Source: a virus. From it: 39,498 nt of DNA. How positions within the stretch are numbered: position 1 is the stretch's first letter; each line of letters begins with the position of its first letter. The stretch spans positions 1 to 39,498 of IMG/VR virus record IMGVR_UViG_3300042261_000565; one strand, 5' to 3'. The position numbers and the translations under genes are program-made. The notes below the pieces were generated by a model, which ran no database searches, had not been told where the DNA came from, and saw only the letters and a program-made list of their open reading frames with translations. This document shows positions 1-5,164 of the stretch, one piece after another.

Positions 1-1
1 T

Positions 2-160
2 CGTTCAGGAGAAATGTTTCAGTGTCAGAAATGTGGCTACACTGATAACGCAGATATAAATGCATCTAGAAACATTTTGAACAGATTTCTTACAGGAAAG
101 TACGGTTCCTGTTACAAACCAGAAAATATACAAGAATTAACTACTAGTAGATTTTTGTAG
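2..160 (+). CDS. tnpB: TnpB (IS200/IS605 OrfB family), C-terminal fragment
   Basis: The gene runs in from the left edge; only the last 52 codons are present, read in the frame starting at base 2. It shows the second half of the TnpB zinc finger (CQKCGY, residues 8-13 of the fragment), then the RuvC-III motif TDNADINASRNI with the catalytic aspartate, then a short tail ending FL. This motif order is diagnostic of TnpB, the RNA-guided nuclease of IS200/IS605-type elements. The first CxxC pair and the other RuvC motifs lie outside the window, so activity cannot be judged. It faces the tRNA cluster, which is on the other strand and starts about 60 bases downstream. Confidence 0.9.
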   Translation, partial: RSGEMFQCQKCGYTDNADINASRNILNRFLTGKYGSCYKPENIQELTTSRFL

Positions 161-222
161 GTTTAAAGGAACGGTCTAGGCCGATCTCCTCTGCGATTGG
201 GATACGAAAGCATGAAATTTGT
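161..222 (+). ncRNA. possible 3' part of a TnpB omega-RNA
   Basis: TnpB guide RNAs usually overlap the 3' end of tnpB and run past its stop codon. This stretch follows the stop and can form small hairpins (CGG/CCG around 173-184 and ATCTC/GGGAT around 184-203). It is richer in G and C than other intergenic DNA here. No element end or target-site motif could be fixed, so the boundaries are a guess based on position. Confidence 0.25.
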
Positions 223-297
223 GCTAGTGGTGGAAATCGAATCCACAAAATCACAACTTTTTAAGAGTTGCCGCTTTGCCAAATTGCGTACACTAGC
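223..297 (-). tRNA. tRNA-Leu(UAA)-like, short variable loop
   Basis: The acceptor stem GCTAGTG/CACTAGC pairs perfectly. The anticodon arm is CAACT-CTTAAAA-AGTTG, giving anticodon UAA with U33 in place. The T arm is GTGGA-TTCGATT-TCCAC. The D stem has three pairs. Anticodon UAA reads the Leu codon UUA, but bacterial tRNA-Leu normally has a long variable arm and here only about 7 bases lie between the anticodon and T arms. No CCA is encoded. The fold is well supported; the amino-acid identity is less sure. Confidence 0.75.
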
Positions 298-307
298 GTT
301 GAAAATT

Positions 308-377
308 TGCCCCTCCGTGTAACGCTCACGGTCTGTTTCGGTCAAAGCGAAATGTGCAACTTTCACACTCAGGGGCA
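308..377 (-). tRNA. tRNA-Gln(UUG)
   Basis: The acceptor stem is TGCCCCT/AGGGGCA. The anticodon arm TTTCG-CTTTGAC-CGAAA gives anticodon UUG. The T arm is CCGTG-AGCGTTA-CACGG, with an unusual T loop that lacks the usual TTC start. The D arm has three pairs and the variable loop four bases. CCA is not encoded. Confidence 0.8.
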
Positions 378-390
378 GTCTTAAATTGGA

Positions 391-473
391 GCTACGGATA
401 GGATTCGCACCTACAATATGATTTCTCATACCCGATTACAGGTCGGGGGTCTTACTATTCGACGCACCGTAGC
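391..473 (-). tRNA. class II tRNA, anticodon UGU by position (Thr) or offset GUA (Tyr)
   Basis: The acceptor stem GCTACGG/CCGTAGC is perfect, and T plus CCA follows at 387-390. The anticodon stem CCCGA/TCGGG encloses the 7-base loop CCTGTAA. Read by position, the anticodon is UGU (Thr) with an unusual C33. The loop also contains CTGTAA, the tRNA-Tyr(GUA) signature shifted by one base. A hairpin TATGA/TCATA between the anticodon and T arms is a long variable arm, expected for Tyr, Ser or Leu and not for Thr. That it is a tRNA or tRNA relic is likely; its identity is unresolved. Confidence 0.65.
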
Positions 474-480
474 GAAAAAT

Positions 481-578
481 TGGCACAGAAGCAGGGGATC
501 GAACCCTGTCGGATTTAACGTTTATAGTTAAATACTCATGAATTTTGGAGACTCATCGGCTTCCCTAGCCTCTTCTGT
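481..578 (-). tRNA. tRNA-Trp(CCA) with enlarged variable arm
   Basis: The acceptor stem is ACAGAAG/CTTCTGT, followed by discriminator G and an encoded CCA. The T arm is CAGGG-TTCGATC-CCCTG. The anticodon arm TGAGT-CTCCAAA-ATTCA carries the standard Trp loop, and G73 fits tRNA-Trp. The variable region is about 30 bases and holds a 7-bp hairpin (ATTTAAC/GTTAAAT), which is odd for Trp. The D loop is unusually short. Identity rests on the anticodon loop and discriminator. Confidence 0.65.
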
Positions 579-714
579 ATAAATTGTTGAAATATATTCT
601 AAATTATTAAATAATTATAGCAGTAATCAAAGATGTTGAAGCATACTTTGAAACAACGGGATAACTCGTTATATAATATAATTGGTGAATATATTAAAAA
701 TATTATAAATAAAA

Positions 715-808
715 TGGCGGAAAGTAAAAGATTTGAACTTTTGACCCCCATTACTGAGAGTAACAATTTAGCAAATTGTTTCCATAAACCAAGCTCGGAC
801 AACTTTCC
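715..808 (-). tRNA. tRNA-Ser(GCU)
   Basis: The acceptor stem GGAAAGT/ACTTTCC is followed by G73 and an encoded CCA. The anticodon arm ACAAT-TTGCTAA-ATTGT gives GCU. The long variable arm (ACTCTC/GGGGGT with wobbles) and the T arm AAAAG-TTCAAAT-CTTTT are those of a class II serine tRNA. Confidence 0.93.
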
Positions 809-846
809 AAAAATAGTAAAAATATCATATTCTGATATTTTAAAAA

Positions 847-920
847 TGGCTGGCAAATCTGGATTTGAACCAGAATTCTTCGGGTAACAGCCGAGAGTCC
901 TACCATTGAACGATATGCCA
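847..920 (-). tRNA. tRNA-Asn(GUU)
   Basis: The acceptor stem TGGCATA/TTTGCCA has one mismatch and is followed by G73 and an encoded CCA. The anticodon loop CTGTTAC gives GUU. The T arm TCTGG-TTCAAAT-CCAGA is perfect and the D arm GTTC/GGAC pairs. Confidence 0.92.
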
Positions 921-932
921 ATAAAATTAAAC

Positions 933-1023
933 AGGTTAGTTTCTACTTTGTTCTTTTAAATCTACAAAAGTCGAAAAAAGATACGCATTTGGCTTTCGCC
1001 AGTTTGTTTGCTGAACCTAACCT
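933..1023 (-). ncRNA. structured RNA E1, related to E2 at 1137-1280
   Basis: On the minus strand this 91-base element starts AGGTTAG and ends CTAACCT, so its ends pair perfectly over 7 bp. Inside is a small hairpin TGGC-GAAA-GCCA. It has tRNA size but no recognisable T arm or anticodon arm, so it is not an ordinary tRNA. It shares with E2 the start AGGTT, an early CAGCAAA, TTTTGTAG in the middle and AAAGTAGAAA just before the closing strand. The end stems differ in sequence between the two copies, yet both still pair. It lies between tRNA-Asn and tRNA-Ser(UGA) on the same strand and is presumably cut from the same transcript. Function is unknown; a Y-RNA-like role is proposed in the findings. 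Confidence 0.5.
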
Positions 1024-1032
1024 TTATAAAAA

Positions 1033-1127
1033 TGGCGGCTCCTGTCAGACTTCAACTGACACTCCTTACTCACGTAAGAAGTCTCCTTTTCAAGAGGAGT
1101 GGATTCCTTTCTTTCTCCCAAGGAGCC
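1033..1127 (-). tRNA. tRNA-Ser(UGA)
   Basis: The acceptor stem GGCTCCT/AGGAGCC is followed by G73 and an encoded CCA. The anticodon arm CTCCT-CTTGAAA-AGGAG gives UGA. A long 9-bp variable arm (ACTTCTTAC/GTAAGGAGT) closes on GTGA. The T arm is GTCAG-TTGAAGT-CTGAC. Confidence 0.93.
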
Positions 1128-1136
1128 GAAATAAAC

Positions 1137-1280
1137 AGGTTGATTTTTCTACTTTTTACAGAATTTCGAAACTGGTGTTATTTTCACAGAACTACAAAAC
1201 TGCCAAATTTTATTAACCTATGTGATTTGGTAACACACGATCTGTTTCATGTTAATTTTTTATTTTGCTGTAATCAACCT
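1137..1280 (-). ncRNA. structured RNA E2, related to E1 at 933-1023
   Basis: On the minus strand this 144-base element starts AGGTTGATT and ends AATCAACCT, a perfect 9-bp closing stem. It shares sequence blocks with E1 at both ends and in the middle, with about 50 extra bases. An inner ATTAAC/GTTAAT stem encloses a TGTG/CACA hairpin, and a TTCGAAA string resembles a T loop. The 13-mer TTGATTACAGCAA at its 5' end (bases 1265-1277) recurs at 13721-13733 in the leader of the Ro60-like gene. It lies between tRNA-Ser(UGA) and tRNA-His. It could instead be a decayed tRNA pair, but the paired ends argue for a retained structure. Confidence 0.5.
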
Positions 1281-1286
1281 TAAAAT

Positions 1287-1361
1287 TGGGGTGTCATACG
1301 AATCTCGAAATCGTTCCAAAAGCTTCACAGGCTTCTATGCTTCCGTTACACCAATGACACC
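1287..1361 (-). tRNA. tRNA-His(GUG)
   Basis: The acceptor stem is GTGTCAT/ATGACAC with an extra encoded G at the 5' end opposite C73, the G-1:C73 pair specific to histidine tRNA, and CCA follows. The anticodon arm GAAGC-CTGTGAA-GCTTT gives GUG. The T arm ACGAT-TTCGAGA-TTCGT has one mismatch. Confidence 0.92.
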
Positions 1362-1365
1362 ATCA

Positions 1366-1430
1366 CAATGATACAAGTATGATCTATTGTGGGCTATTTT
1401 AAGCACTAAAGGCACAATAATGTATCATTG
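1366..1430. other. nested inverted repeat, possible structured RNA
   Basis: A 10-bp outer stem, CAATGATACA/TGTATCATTG, encloses an ATTGTG/CACAAT stem and a small GCT/AGC hairpin. It lies in the leader of the tRNA transcript, just upstream of tRNA-His. It lacks tRNA arms. It may be a processing or stability structure, or a third small RNA. Confidence 0.45.
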
Positions 1431-1432
1431 AC

Positions 1433-1485
1433 TAAATACATTACGACATAACGCTTAAAAAGATACATATGTCGTAATGTATTTA
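1433..1485. repeat. perfect 18-bp inverted repeat (hairpin)
   Basis: TAAATACATTACGACATA at 1433-1450 is exactly complementary to 1468-1485, with a 17-base loop. No T-run follows on either strand, so a simple terminator is unlikely. It sits in the leader of the tRNA transcript; an RNase III-type processing site or an operator are both possible. Confidence 0.85.
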
Positions 1486-1509
1486 GAATTAACTATTTTC
1501 AAATATTCA

Positions 1510-1523
1510 GTTTTCAAAGACCT
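1510..1523 (-). promoter_or_regulatory. boxA-like antitermination element
   Basis: On the minus strand the tRNA leader reads AGGTCTTTGAAAAC about 20 bases after the expected start of transcription. This resembles the boxA of bacterial rRNA operons (TGYTCTTTRA core), where Nus factors bind. Sequence resemblance only. Confidence 0.4.
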
Positions 1524-1544
1524 TCAATCACAAACAACTCTAAT

Positions 1545-1572
1545 AATCTATCACAAATTCAAAAAATGTCAA
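1545..1572 (-). promoter_or_regulatory. sigma70-type promoter of the tRNA cluster
   Basis: On the minus strand TTGACA (1572-1567), a 16-bp spacer and TAGATT (1550-1545) precede the tRNA/ncRNA cluster. The promoter comes directly after the terminator at 1581-1614, which separates it from the upstream gene run. Confidence 0.65.
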
Positions 1573-1580
1573 CCTTTTAA

Positions 1581-1614
1581 AAACAAAAACCCACTTTTTT
1601 TATTAAGTGGGTTT
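1581..1614 (-). terminator. rho-independent terminator
   Basis: On the minus strand AAACCCACTT pairs with AAGTGGGTTT around an 8-base loop and is followed by a T-rich run. It ends the leftward gene run that includes 1727-4490. Confidence 0.85.
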
Positions 1615-1620
1615 CGTGAT

Positions 1621-1679
1621 TAGTACAAAAACCCGCTTAATCGTTCCATTGTGTGGAATGATTGAGCAAATTTGTACTA
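1621..1679 (-). terminator. second hairpin / probable terminator
   Basis: Outer arms TAGTACAAA/TTTGTACTA enclose an imperfect GCTCAATCATTCCA/TGGAACGATTAAGC stem, and on the minus strand GGGTTTTTGT follows the inner stem. It lies just upstream of the strong terminator, making a tandem pair. Confidence 0.6.
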
Positions 1680-1726
1680 TTTAATGACATTTTCATAAAT
1701 TGTATAATTATTTAGTAAATTGGCAA

Positions 1727-2056
1727 TTAAATATCGAGATTTTTTAAATCATTAATAGATTTATTAATATCAATAACATTATTTGTCTTTAAAGTTGCCA
1801 AAGATTTAGCAACAACGGGTGAATCGTCAATAGTTCCTCCGATTACAATTAATATACGACCTACAACTTCTTTAATAGTTGTACAAAGTTTAATAAGATT
1901 TTTTAATTCTTCTATATATTTTGAATCTGGTTTAGAAGATTCAAATCCTTCTTTAACATAGATCATTATAGTTATACCTTCTTTTAGGGTTACATAGACT
2001 TTTTCAAGGGCGGTACGAATATTTCCTAATTTGAATATTGTTTTAAATATGTTCAT
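1727..2056 (-). CDS. hypothetical protein, 109 aa
   Basis: I do not recognise this protein. It is mostly helical in character, with a hydrophobic stretch near residues 66-74 (VGRILIVIGG) and a Leu/Asn/Asp-rich C-terminus. It is the last gene before the tandem terminators. A TATAAATA box lies 19 bases upstream of the ATG, followed by GAAAGGAA as ribosome site, so it can be transcribed on its own late in infection. Confidence 0.7.
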   Translation of the reverse strand: MNIFKTIFKLGNIRTALEKVYVTLKEGITIMIYVKEGFESSKPDSKYIEELKNLIKLCTTIKEVVGRILIVIGGTIDDSPVVAKSLATLKTNNVIDINKSINDLKNLDI

Positions 2057-2074
2057 AATTTTATTCCTTTCAAA

Positions 2075-2082
2075 TATTTATA
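2075..2082 (-). promoter_or_regulatory. TATAAATA late-type promoter
   Basis: An exact T4 late-promoter octamer on the minus strand, 19 bases before the ATG at 2056. Confidence 0.55.
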
Positions 2083-2103
2083 AAAATGAGATAAAAATCA
2101 AGA

Positions 2104-2325
2104 TTATTTCTTTTTTCCGATATTTCTTGTATCATTGAACAAATCTTCTTCTGAAAGTGACCATCTATAATCTTTTTCTATATGTAGATAGCCGCGATCA
2201 TCAATATATTTACCCGGTGGCAATCTGTATGGCATATCTCCTTGTGTAAGGGGTATTTTGTTATAATTTGGTTGTGTAGCTACGCAACCTGTCAATAAAC
2301 AAACTAATATTATAATTTTATTCAT
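2104..2325 (-). CDS. small lipoprotein, possible o-spanin
   Basis: This 73-residue protein has a lipoprotein signal: basic start, hydrophobic run and lipobox LTGC with Cys14 as the lipid-bearing residue. The mature part is short and polar with several prolines and a basic end. Together with the membrane-anchored coiled-coil protein two reading frames upstream it resembles an Rz1/Rz (o-spanin/i-spanin) lysis pair, which bridges the outer and inner membrane. The spanin call is inferred from architecture, not homology. Its ATG overlaps the stop of a 21-codon gene (TAATG). Confidence 0.75.
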   Translation of the reverse strand: MNKIIILVCLLTGCVATQPNYNKIPLTQGDMPYRLPPGKYIDDRGYLHIEKDYRWSLSEEDLFNDTRNIGKKK

Positions 2326-2390
2326 TATTTCACTCCTTCTTTTTTAAATGTTTCCATTAGTTCTTGAAATTCTTGTTTAATAGTTTTCAT
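2325..2390 (-). CDS. tiny coupled ORF, 21 aa
   Basis: An ATG overlaps the stop of the upstream gene (TAATG), and its own stop overlaps the ATG of the lipoprotein gene in the same way. The charged peptide starts MKTIKQEF and ends KKEGVK. Its 3' end carries GAAGGAGTG, a good ribosome site for the lipoprotein gene. It may be a real microprotein or simply a translational coupler. Confidence 0.45.
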   Translation of the reverse strand: MKTIKQEFQELMETFKKEGVK

Positions 2391-2614
2391 TATAAATTAT
2401 TATATTCTTTACGCTTTTTTCTAATTCGTGCTACAGTCTCGTAATCCCCCCTTTGAATGGCTTCTTTAAGTTCATTATCTTCTTTAATTCTGTCTAAATC
2501 TTCTTGCTTCTTTTCTTCCTTTTCAATTTGTTTTTGAGTTTGTTCTTTTTTTCCAAAGATATAACTTAAAATTTTAACAATTAAAGCCAATATAGGTAAA
2601 AATATTGTTTTCAT
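2390..2614 (-). CDS. membrane-anchored coiled-coil protein, possible i-spanin
   Basis: It has 74 residues. Residues 3-20 form one membrane helix, followed by a charged coiled-coil region rich in K, E and Q. One N-terminal membrane anchor with a helical tail is the layout of Rz-type inner-membrane spanins, and a lipoprotein gene lies just downstream. No sequence signature proves this; a generic small membrane protein is the alternative. Its start overlaps the previous gene's stop (ATGA). Confidence 0.7.
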   Translation of the reverse strand: MKTIFLPILALIVKILSYIFGKKEQTQKQIEKEEKKQEDLDRIKEDNELKEAIQRGDYETVARIRKKRKEYNNL

Positions 2615-2808
2615 AATTTTTTGTCTAATAATGAATCTATAATCTTTTCAGAAATTTTCCTACGCTTTTGCCAATTCATTTTAAGATAAGGAATGTATCC
2701 ATTATCGTCATAAGAATAATTATTTTGTTCAATTAAAATATTTTTATTTTGTTTTACAAATTCAGTACAAACTAAAGTTACTAAATCTTCTAATTCTATA
2801 GTTTTCAT
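2611..2808 (-). CDS. hypothetical protein, 65 aa
   Basis: Not recognised. It is an acidic-then-basic small protein with an aromatic middle (NNYSYDDNGYIPYLKMNW) and a lysine-rich end. It overlaps both neighbours by ATGA, so it is translated as part of the run. Confidence 0.7.
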   Translation of the reverse strand: MKTIELEDLVTLVCTEFVKQNKNILIEQNNYSYDDNGYIPYLKMNWQKRRKISEKIIDSLLDKKL

Positions 2809-3044
2809 CCATATTCACCATATTCACAATCGTTTAATGATTTCGATCTGGTATTTACACCCATTTTGACTGTTGTTCCTACCGATGGATGTGATCTTAC
2901 CAAATCTTTTATAGTTTTCTGCATTACAGATTCCAAATGATCAAAAACATCACCCGAAACTCTTGTAAATTTTTTTGCTCTTGTACTATCAGCAATCTCT
3001 AATACAAATTTTTTACAAGCTGATCTATTTATTAAACTTGGCAT
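2805..3044 (-). CDS. small basic protein with histone-fold-like layout
   Basis: The 79 residues contain a helix (about 9-23), the loop TRVSGD (28-33), a long helix (34-53) and HPSVGTTVK (54-62). This matches the order of an archaeal or bacterial histone fold: alpha1, an RVS-D first loop, a long alpha2, then a loop of the GRKTIK type. A third helix is short or missing. Histone-like proteins are known from some phages, and a DNA-binding role would fit the basic character. This is my reading by eye; no search was run. Start overlaps the upstream stop (TAATG). Confidence 0.75.
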   Translation of the reverse strand: MPSLINRSACKKFVLEIADSTRAKKFTRVSGDVFDHLESVMQKTIKDLVRSHPSVGTTVKMGVNTRSKSLNDCEYGEYG

Positions 3045-3220
3045 TATTTACTAATTCCTTTTTCGTTTAACAATACTCGTACATCATTCATATATGGTTC
3101 ATCTTCAACAACTTCTTTAATTTGTTGATCTTTTTGAATGGCATTATATCTAAGCCATTGTATAAGATTTGCTTCGTCTACTAACCATGTTTTACCGCCT
3201 GCATATACTGTTATTTGCAT
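3044..3220 (-). CDS. hypothetical protein, 58 aa
   Basis: A short reading frame starting MQITVYAGGKTW and ending NEKGISK, preceded by AAGGAGAAAGT as ribosome site. Its TAA overlaps the ATG of the next gene (TAATG). Codon usage and coupling support it; the function is not recognised. Confidence 0.75.
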   Translation of the reverse strand: MQITVYAGGKTWLVDEANLIQWLRYNAIQKDQQIKEVVEDEPYMNDVRVLLNEKGISK

Positions 3221-3229
3221 ACTTTCTCC

Positions 3230-3457
3230 TTATTTTAGATTTGCTGATTCTTCTATGATTTCTGTTATTTCCTCTGACATAACTTTATTGTTTTTTGTGT
3301 CTATTGGTGCATTCTTTCTACGTTCCATGCACCTAATTGATCGTAAAGGTTTCTTTGGAAATGGATTTTTATTTGTAAAAGTCGTATTTCCACAAATTTG
3401 ACACACATCTTTTAACTTTGCTATATCGCTACCATAATGACATTTTTCACACCACAT
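3230..3457 (-). CDS. zinc-ribbon protein, 75 aa
   Basis: Cys pairs CEKC (3-6) and CQIC (19-22) form a typical zinc ribbon, followed by a basic stretch and an acidic helical tail. A nucleic-acid or protein contact role is possible. An AGGAGAAATT ribosome site precedes the ATG. Confidence 0.75.
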   Translation of the reverse strand: MWCEKCHYGSDIAKLKDVCQICGNTTFTNKNPFPKKPLRSIRCMERRKNAPIDTKNNKVMSEEITEIIEESANLK

Positions 3458-3466
3458 AATTTCTCC

Positions 3467-3853
3467 TTATAAACCTATTCCTTGTATTGTACCTTGTATT
3501 TTCTTTCTTTGATCCACTAATCTAGCCCTAATTTCATATAAATCTTGTCCTAACTTTGTACATGGTGGTTCGGGATTAGATATATCCTTTATATTCTGTT
3601 CAGGTTTAGGACGTTGATCAATAATTGGCTGAAGTCTTTCGATTAAGAAATAAATTTCTTGACCTAATAGCTCAGATTCATTATATAATTGCTTTATAAA
3701 CCTTTCTATTTCAGGTATATTATTATTTTCAAACTCTTTATAATTTGCACCGCACTCTGGCAATGTGTTTATTGCCTTACCCAATTTATCAGGTGTGTTT
3801 ATTTTTAATGACATTGATGGTGATGGTGATATACTGACATTATCTGAATACAT
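3467..3853 (-). CDS. hypothetical protein, 128 aa
   Basis: Not recognised. It has a Ser/Pro-rich start and two helical segments with coiled-coil character (about 45-75 and 98-120), separated by a Pro-rich linker. AAGGAGAAA precedes the ATG. It starts with MYSDN, much like its upstream neighbour (MYSEN), which may hint at a duplicated gene start. Confidence 0.7.
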   Translation of the reverse strand: MYSDNVSISPSPSMSLKINTPDKLGKAINTLPECGANYKEFENNNIPEIERFIKQLYNESELLGQEIYFLIERLQPIIDQRPKPEQNIKDISNPEPPCTKLGQDLYEIRARLVDQRKKIQGTIQGIGL

Positions 3854-3862
3854 ATTTTCTCC

Positions 3863-4198
3863 TTATTGATTTCTTAGTTCTTCTATTCTGCGTTTATTGG
3901 CTTGATCTAATAATAAATGATCATATATGATTGTTCCTGCCTTGGTTCTTAACATTAAAAATTGTTTACCGCAAGATTCAACTATAAAATTACCACTTTT
4001 AATCTTAACTTCTTTACCCTTTTTAATTGGTTCACTTATATTAACACCTTCTAATATCATCTTTTTCTTTCCAAATGATATTACCTTATAAGTAGAGTTA
4101 GATATTTTAACTAATTCATCTTTTTGAATTAGACAAAAGCCAGAATTATCAGAAGTTTGTGTTTCTTCTTGAATTTTTATTTCGTTTTCTGAATACAT
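3863..4198 (-). CDS. hypothetical protein, 111 aa
   Basis: An upstream start at 4273 is possible but lies well inside the preceding gene. The ATG at 4198, one base after the preceding stop codon, is preferred. The protein alternates lysine-rich beta-type segments (SFGKKKMILEGV, KKGKEVKIKSGNF), suggesting a small beta-barrel followed by a basic helix. No family recognised. Confidence 0.7.
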   Translation of the reverse strand: MYSENEIKIQEETQTSDNSGFCLIQKDELVKISNSTYKVISFGKKKMILEGVNISEPIKKGKEVKIKSGNFIVESCGKQFLMLRTKAGTIIYDHLLLDQANKRRIEELRNQ

Positions 4199-4199
4199 A

Positions 4200-4490
4200 T
4201 TATGCCTTTGGTTTTCTTCCACGCTTCTTTGGTTTATTGTCAATAATCTTATCAGATTTTTCAGATTTGTCAATATCTTTTATCTTTTTAAGAAAATTTT
4301 CCTTTTTCTTAGGGTCTTCTAACTCTTTTACAATGTCAGACAACATATTAACAAGTGCATAATTAATTAAAGCATTATCATCTTTTTGAATCCTCTCCAA
4401 ACCATATGCAATCATTAACTTACGTTCTTCATCTGTTAGACTCATATCGTACTCTACCATGTCAATCATTCTTTCATTTGATAAATTCAT
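4200..4490 (-). CDS. AT-hook-ended small protein, 96 aa
   Basis: The body is helical and acidic. The last residues KPKKRGRKPKA contain an AT-hook-like core (RGRKP), which in other proteins inserts into the minor groove of AT-rich DNA. This would suit a phage with AT-rich DNA. It is the first gene of the leftward run and lies behind a possible TTGATA-16-TATTCT promoter, with AGAAAGG as ribosome site. Confidence 0.75.
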   Translation of the reverse strand: MNLSNERMIDMVEYDMSLTDEERKLMIAYGLERIQKDDNALINYALVNMLSDIVKELEDPKKKENFLKKIKDIDKSEKSDKIIDNKPKKRGRKPKA

Positions 4491-4513
4491 AATTTTTATA
4501 CCTTTCTATAAAT

Positions 4514-4541
4514 AGAATAACCTATTAAATATAAATATCAA
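4514..4541 (-). promoter_or_regulatory. sigma70-type promoter (weak)
   Basis: On the minus strand TTGATA (4541-4536), 16 bp, TATTCT (4519-4514) precede the 4490-2104 gene run. The spacing matches the other early-type promoters in this window. Confidence 0.4.
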
Positions 4542-4568
4542 GTAAAAAGTTGAAAATTTATTAATTAA

Positions 4569-4576
4569 TATAAATA
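4569..4576 (+). promoter_or_regulatory. TATAAATA late-type promoter
   Basis: An exact octamer followed by ATT lies 9 bases before the ATG at 4586. Transcription would start only a few bases before the gene. Confidence 0.5.
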
Positions 4577-4585
4577 ATTACATAT

Positions 4586-5164
4586 ATGAGTGCAACTGAA
4601 ACAAATTCGTTATTAGAAGAACTTAAAAATCTTAATAAAGATTTAAAAGGCGAGTTAAAAAATACAAAAAATTCGACTTTATCTACTACAACTACTATTA
4701 CTTCATCTATTTCTTCGACAATAGTGCCTGTTATTAGTAGTGCAGTTAAACCTACCTTAACAGAGGAAAATTTAAGTGATTTTATATTAGAAAAAGCACA
4801 GGAATTAATAATAACAGGCTTAGATACCGTTAAAGACCTCCAAATGACCGTTGTGAACACATTGGACACAAGGGCTATGCAAGGTTATGCTAACATAATT
4901 GGAGCCACCACAGCCGCAATAGACACCTTAAATGCCATAAATTTGGAACGCAGCAAACAAAAGGCCCAAAAAGAAATAAAAACTATGGAAATTGAGGCTA
5001 AAAAAGCTATTGGTCCTTCTAAAAATACTCACAATACAGTAAATCTTATAGCTAATCGTGAAACTATATTAAAAATGTTACAAGAAGGAACAAATATACC
5101 AGCTAAAGAAAATATTATTGATTTAAAACCCGAAGAATATAGTGTATCTGAAGAGAATAATTAA
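4586..5164 (+). CDS. putative terminase small subunit (T4 gp16-like)
   Basis: The 192-residue protein has a Ser/Thr-rich stretch (about 30-55) and then a long helical region (about 60-145) built like the central coiled coil of T4-type gp16. It includes DTRAMQGYANII at about 93-104, which resembles the family's conserved (D)PRAxEV segment, and then a lysine-rich coiled coil. gp16 forms a ring that recognises DNA and regulates the packaging motor. Length fits the family (about 160-200). The large subunit gp17 is not in the window. Its last 4 bases overlap the convergent methyltransferase gene. Confidence 0.6.
   Translation: MSATETNSLLEELKNLNKDLKGELKNTKNSTLSTTTTITSSISSTIVPVISSAVKPTLTEENLSDFILEKAQELIITGLDTVKDLQMTVVNTLDTRAMQGYANIIGATTAAIDTLNAINLERSKQKAQKEIKTMEIEAKKAIGPSKNTHNTVNLIANRETILKMLQEGTNIPAKENIIDLKPEEYSVSEENN

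Noticed and set aside
579-714. A possible further RNA gene between tRNA-Trp and tRNA-Ser(GCU)
   Set aside because: Only weak hairpins (AACG/CGTT and TCAAAG/CTTTGA) are present and nothing matches E1, E2 or a tRNA.
933-1023. E1 as a ninth tRNA
   Set aside because: The ends pair over 7 bp, but no T arm with a TTC loop and no 5-bp anticodon stem with a 7-base loop could be found.
163-1283. Several open frames of 75-91 codons in the first 1.3 kb on both strands
   Set aside because: They run through tRNA genes and the structured RNAs and have no ribosome sites, so they are chance frames.
4561-4869. Minus-strand frame of 102 codons opposite the gp16-like gene
   Set aside because: It is the antisense of the Ser/Thr-rich segment; codon use and late promoter support the plus-strand gene.
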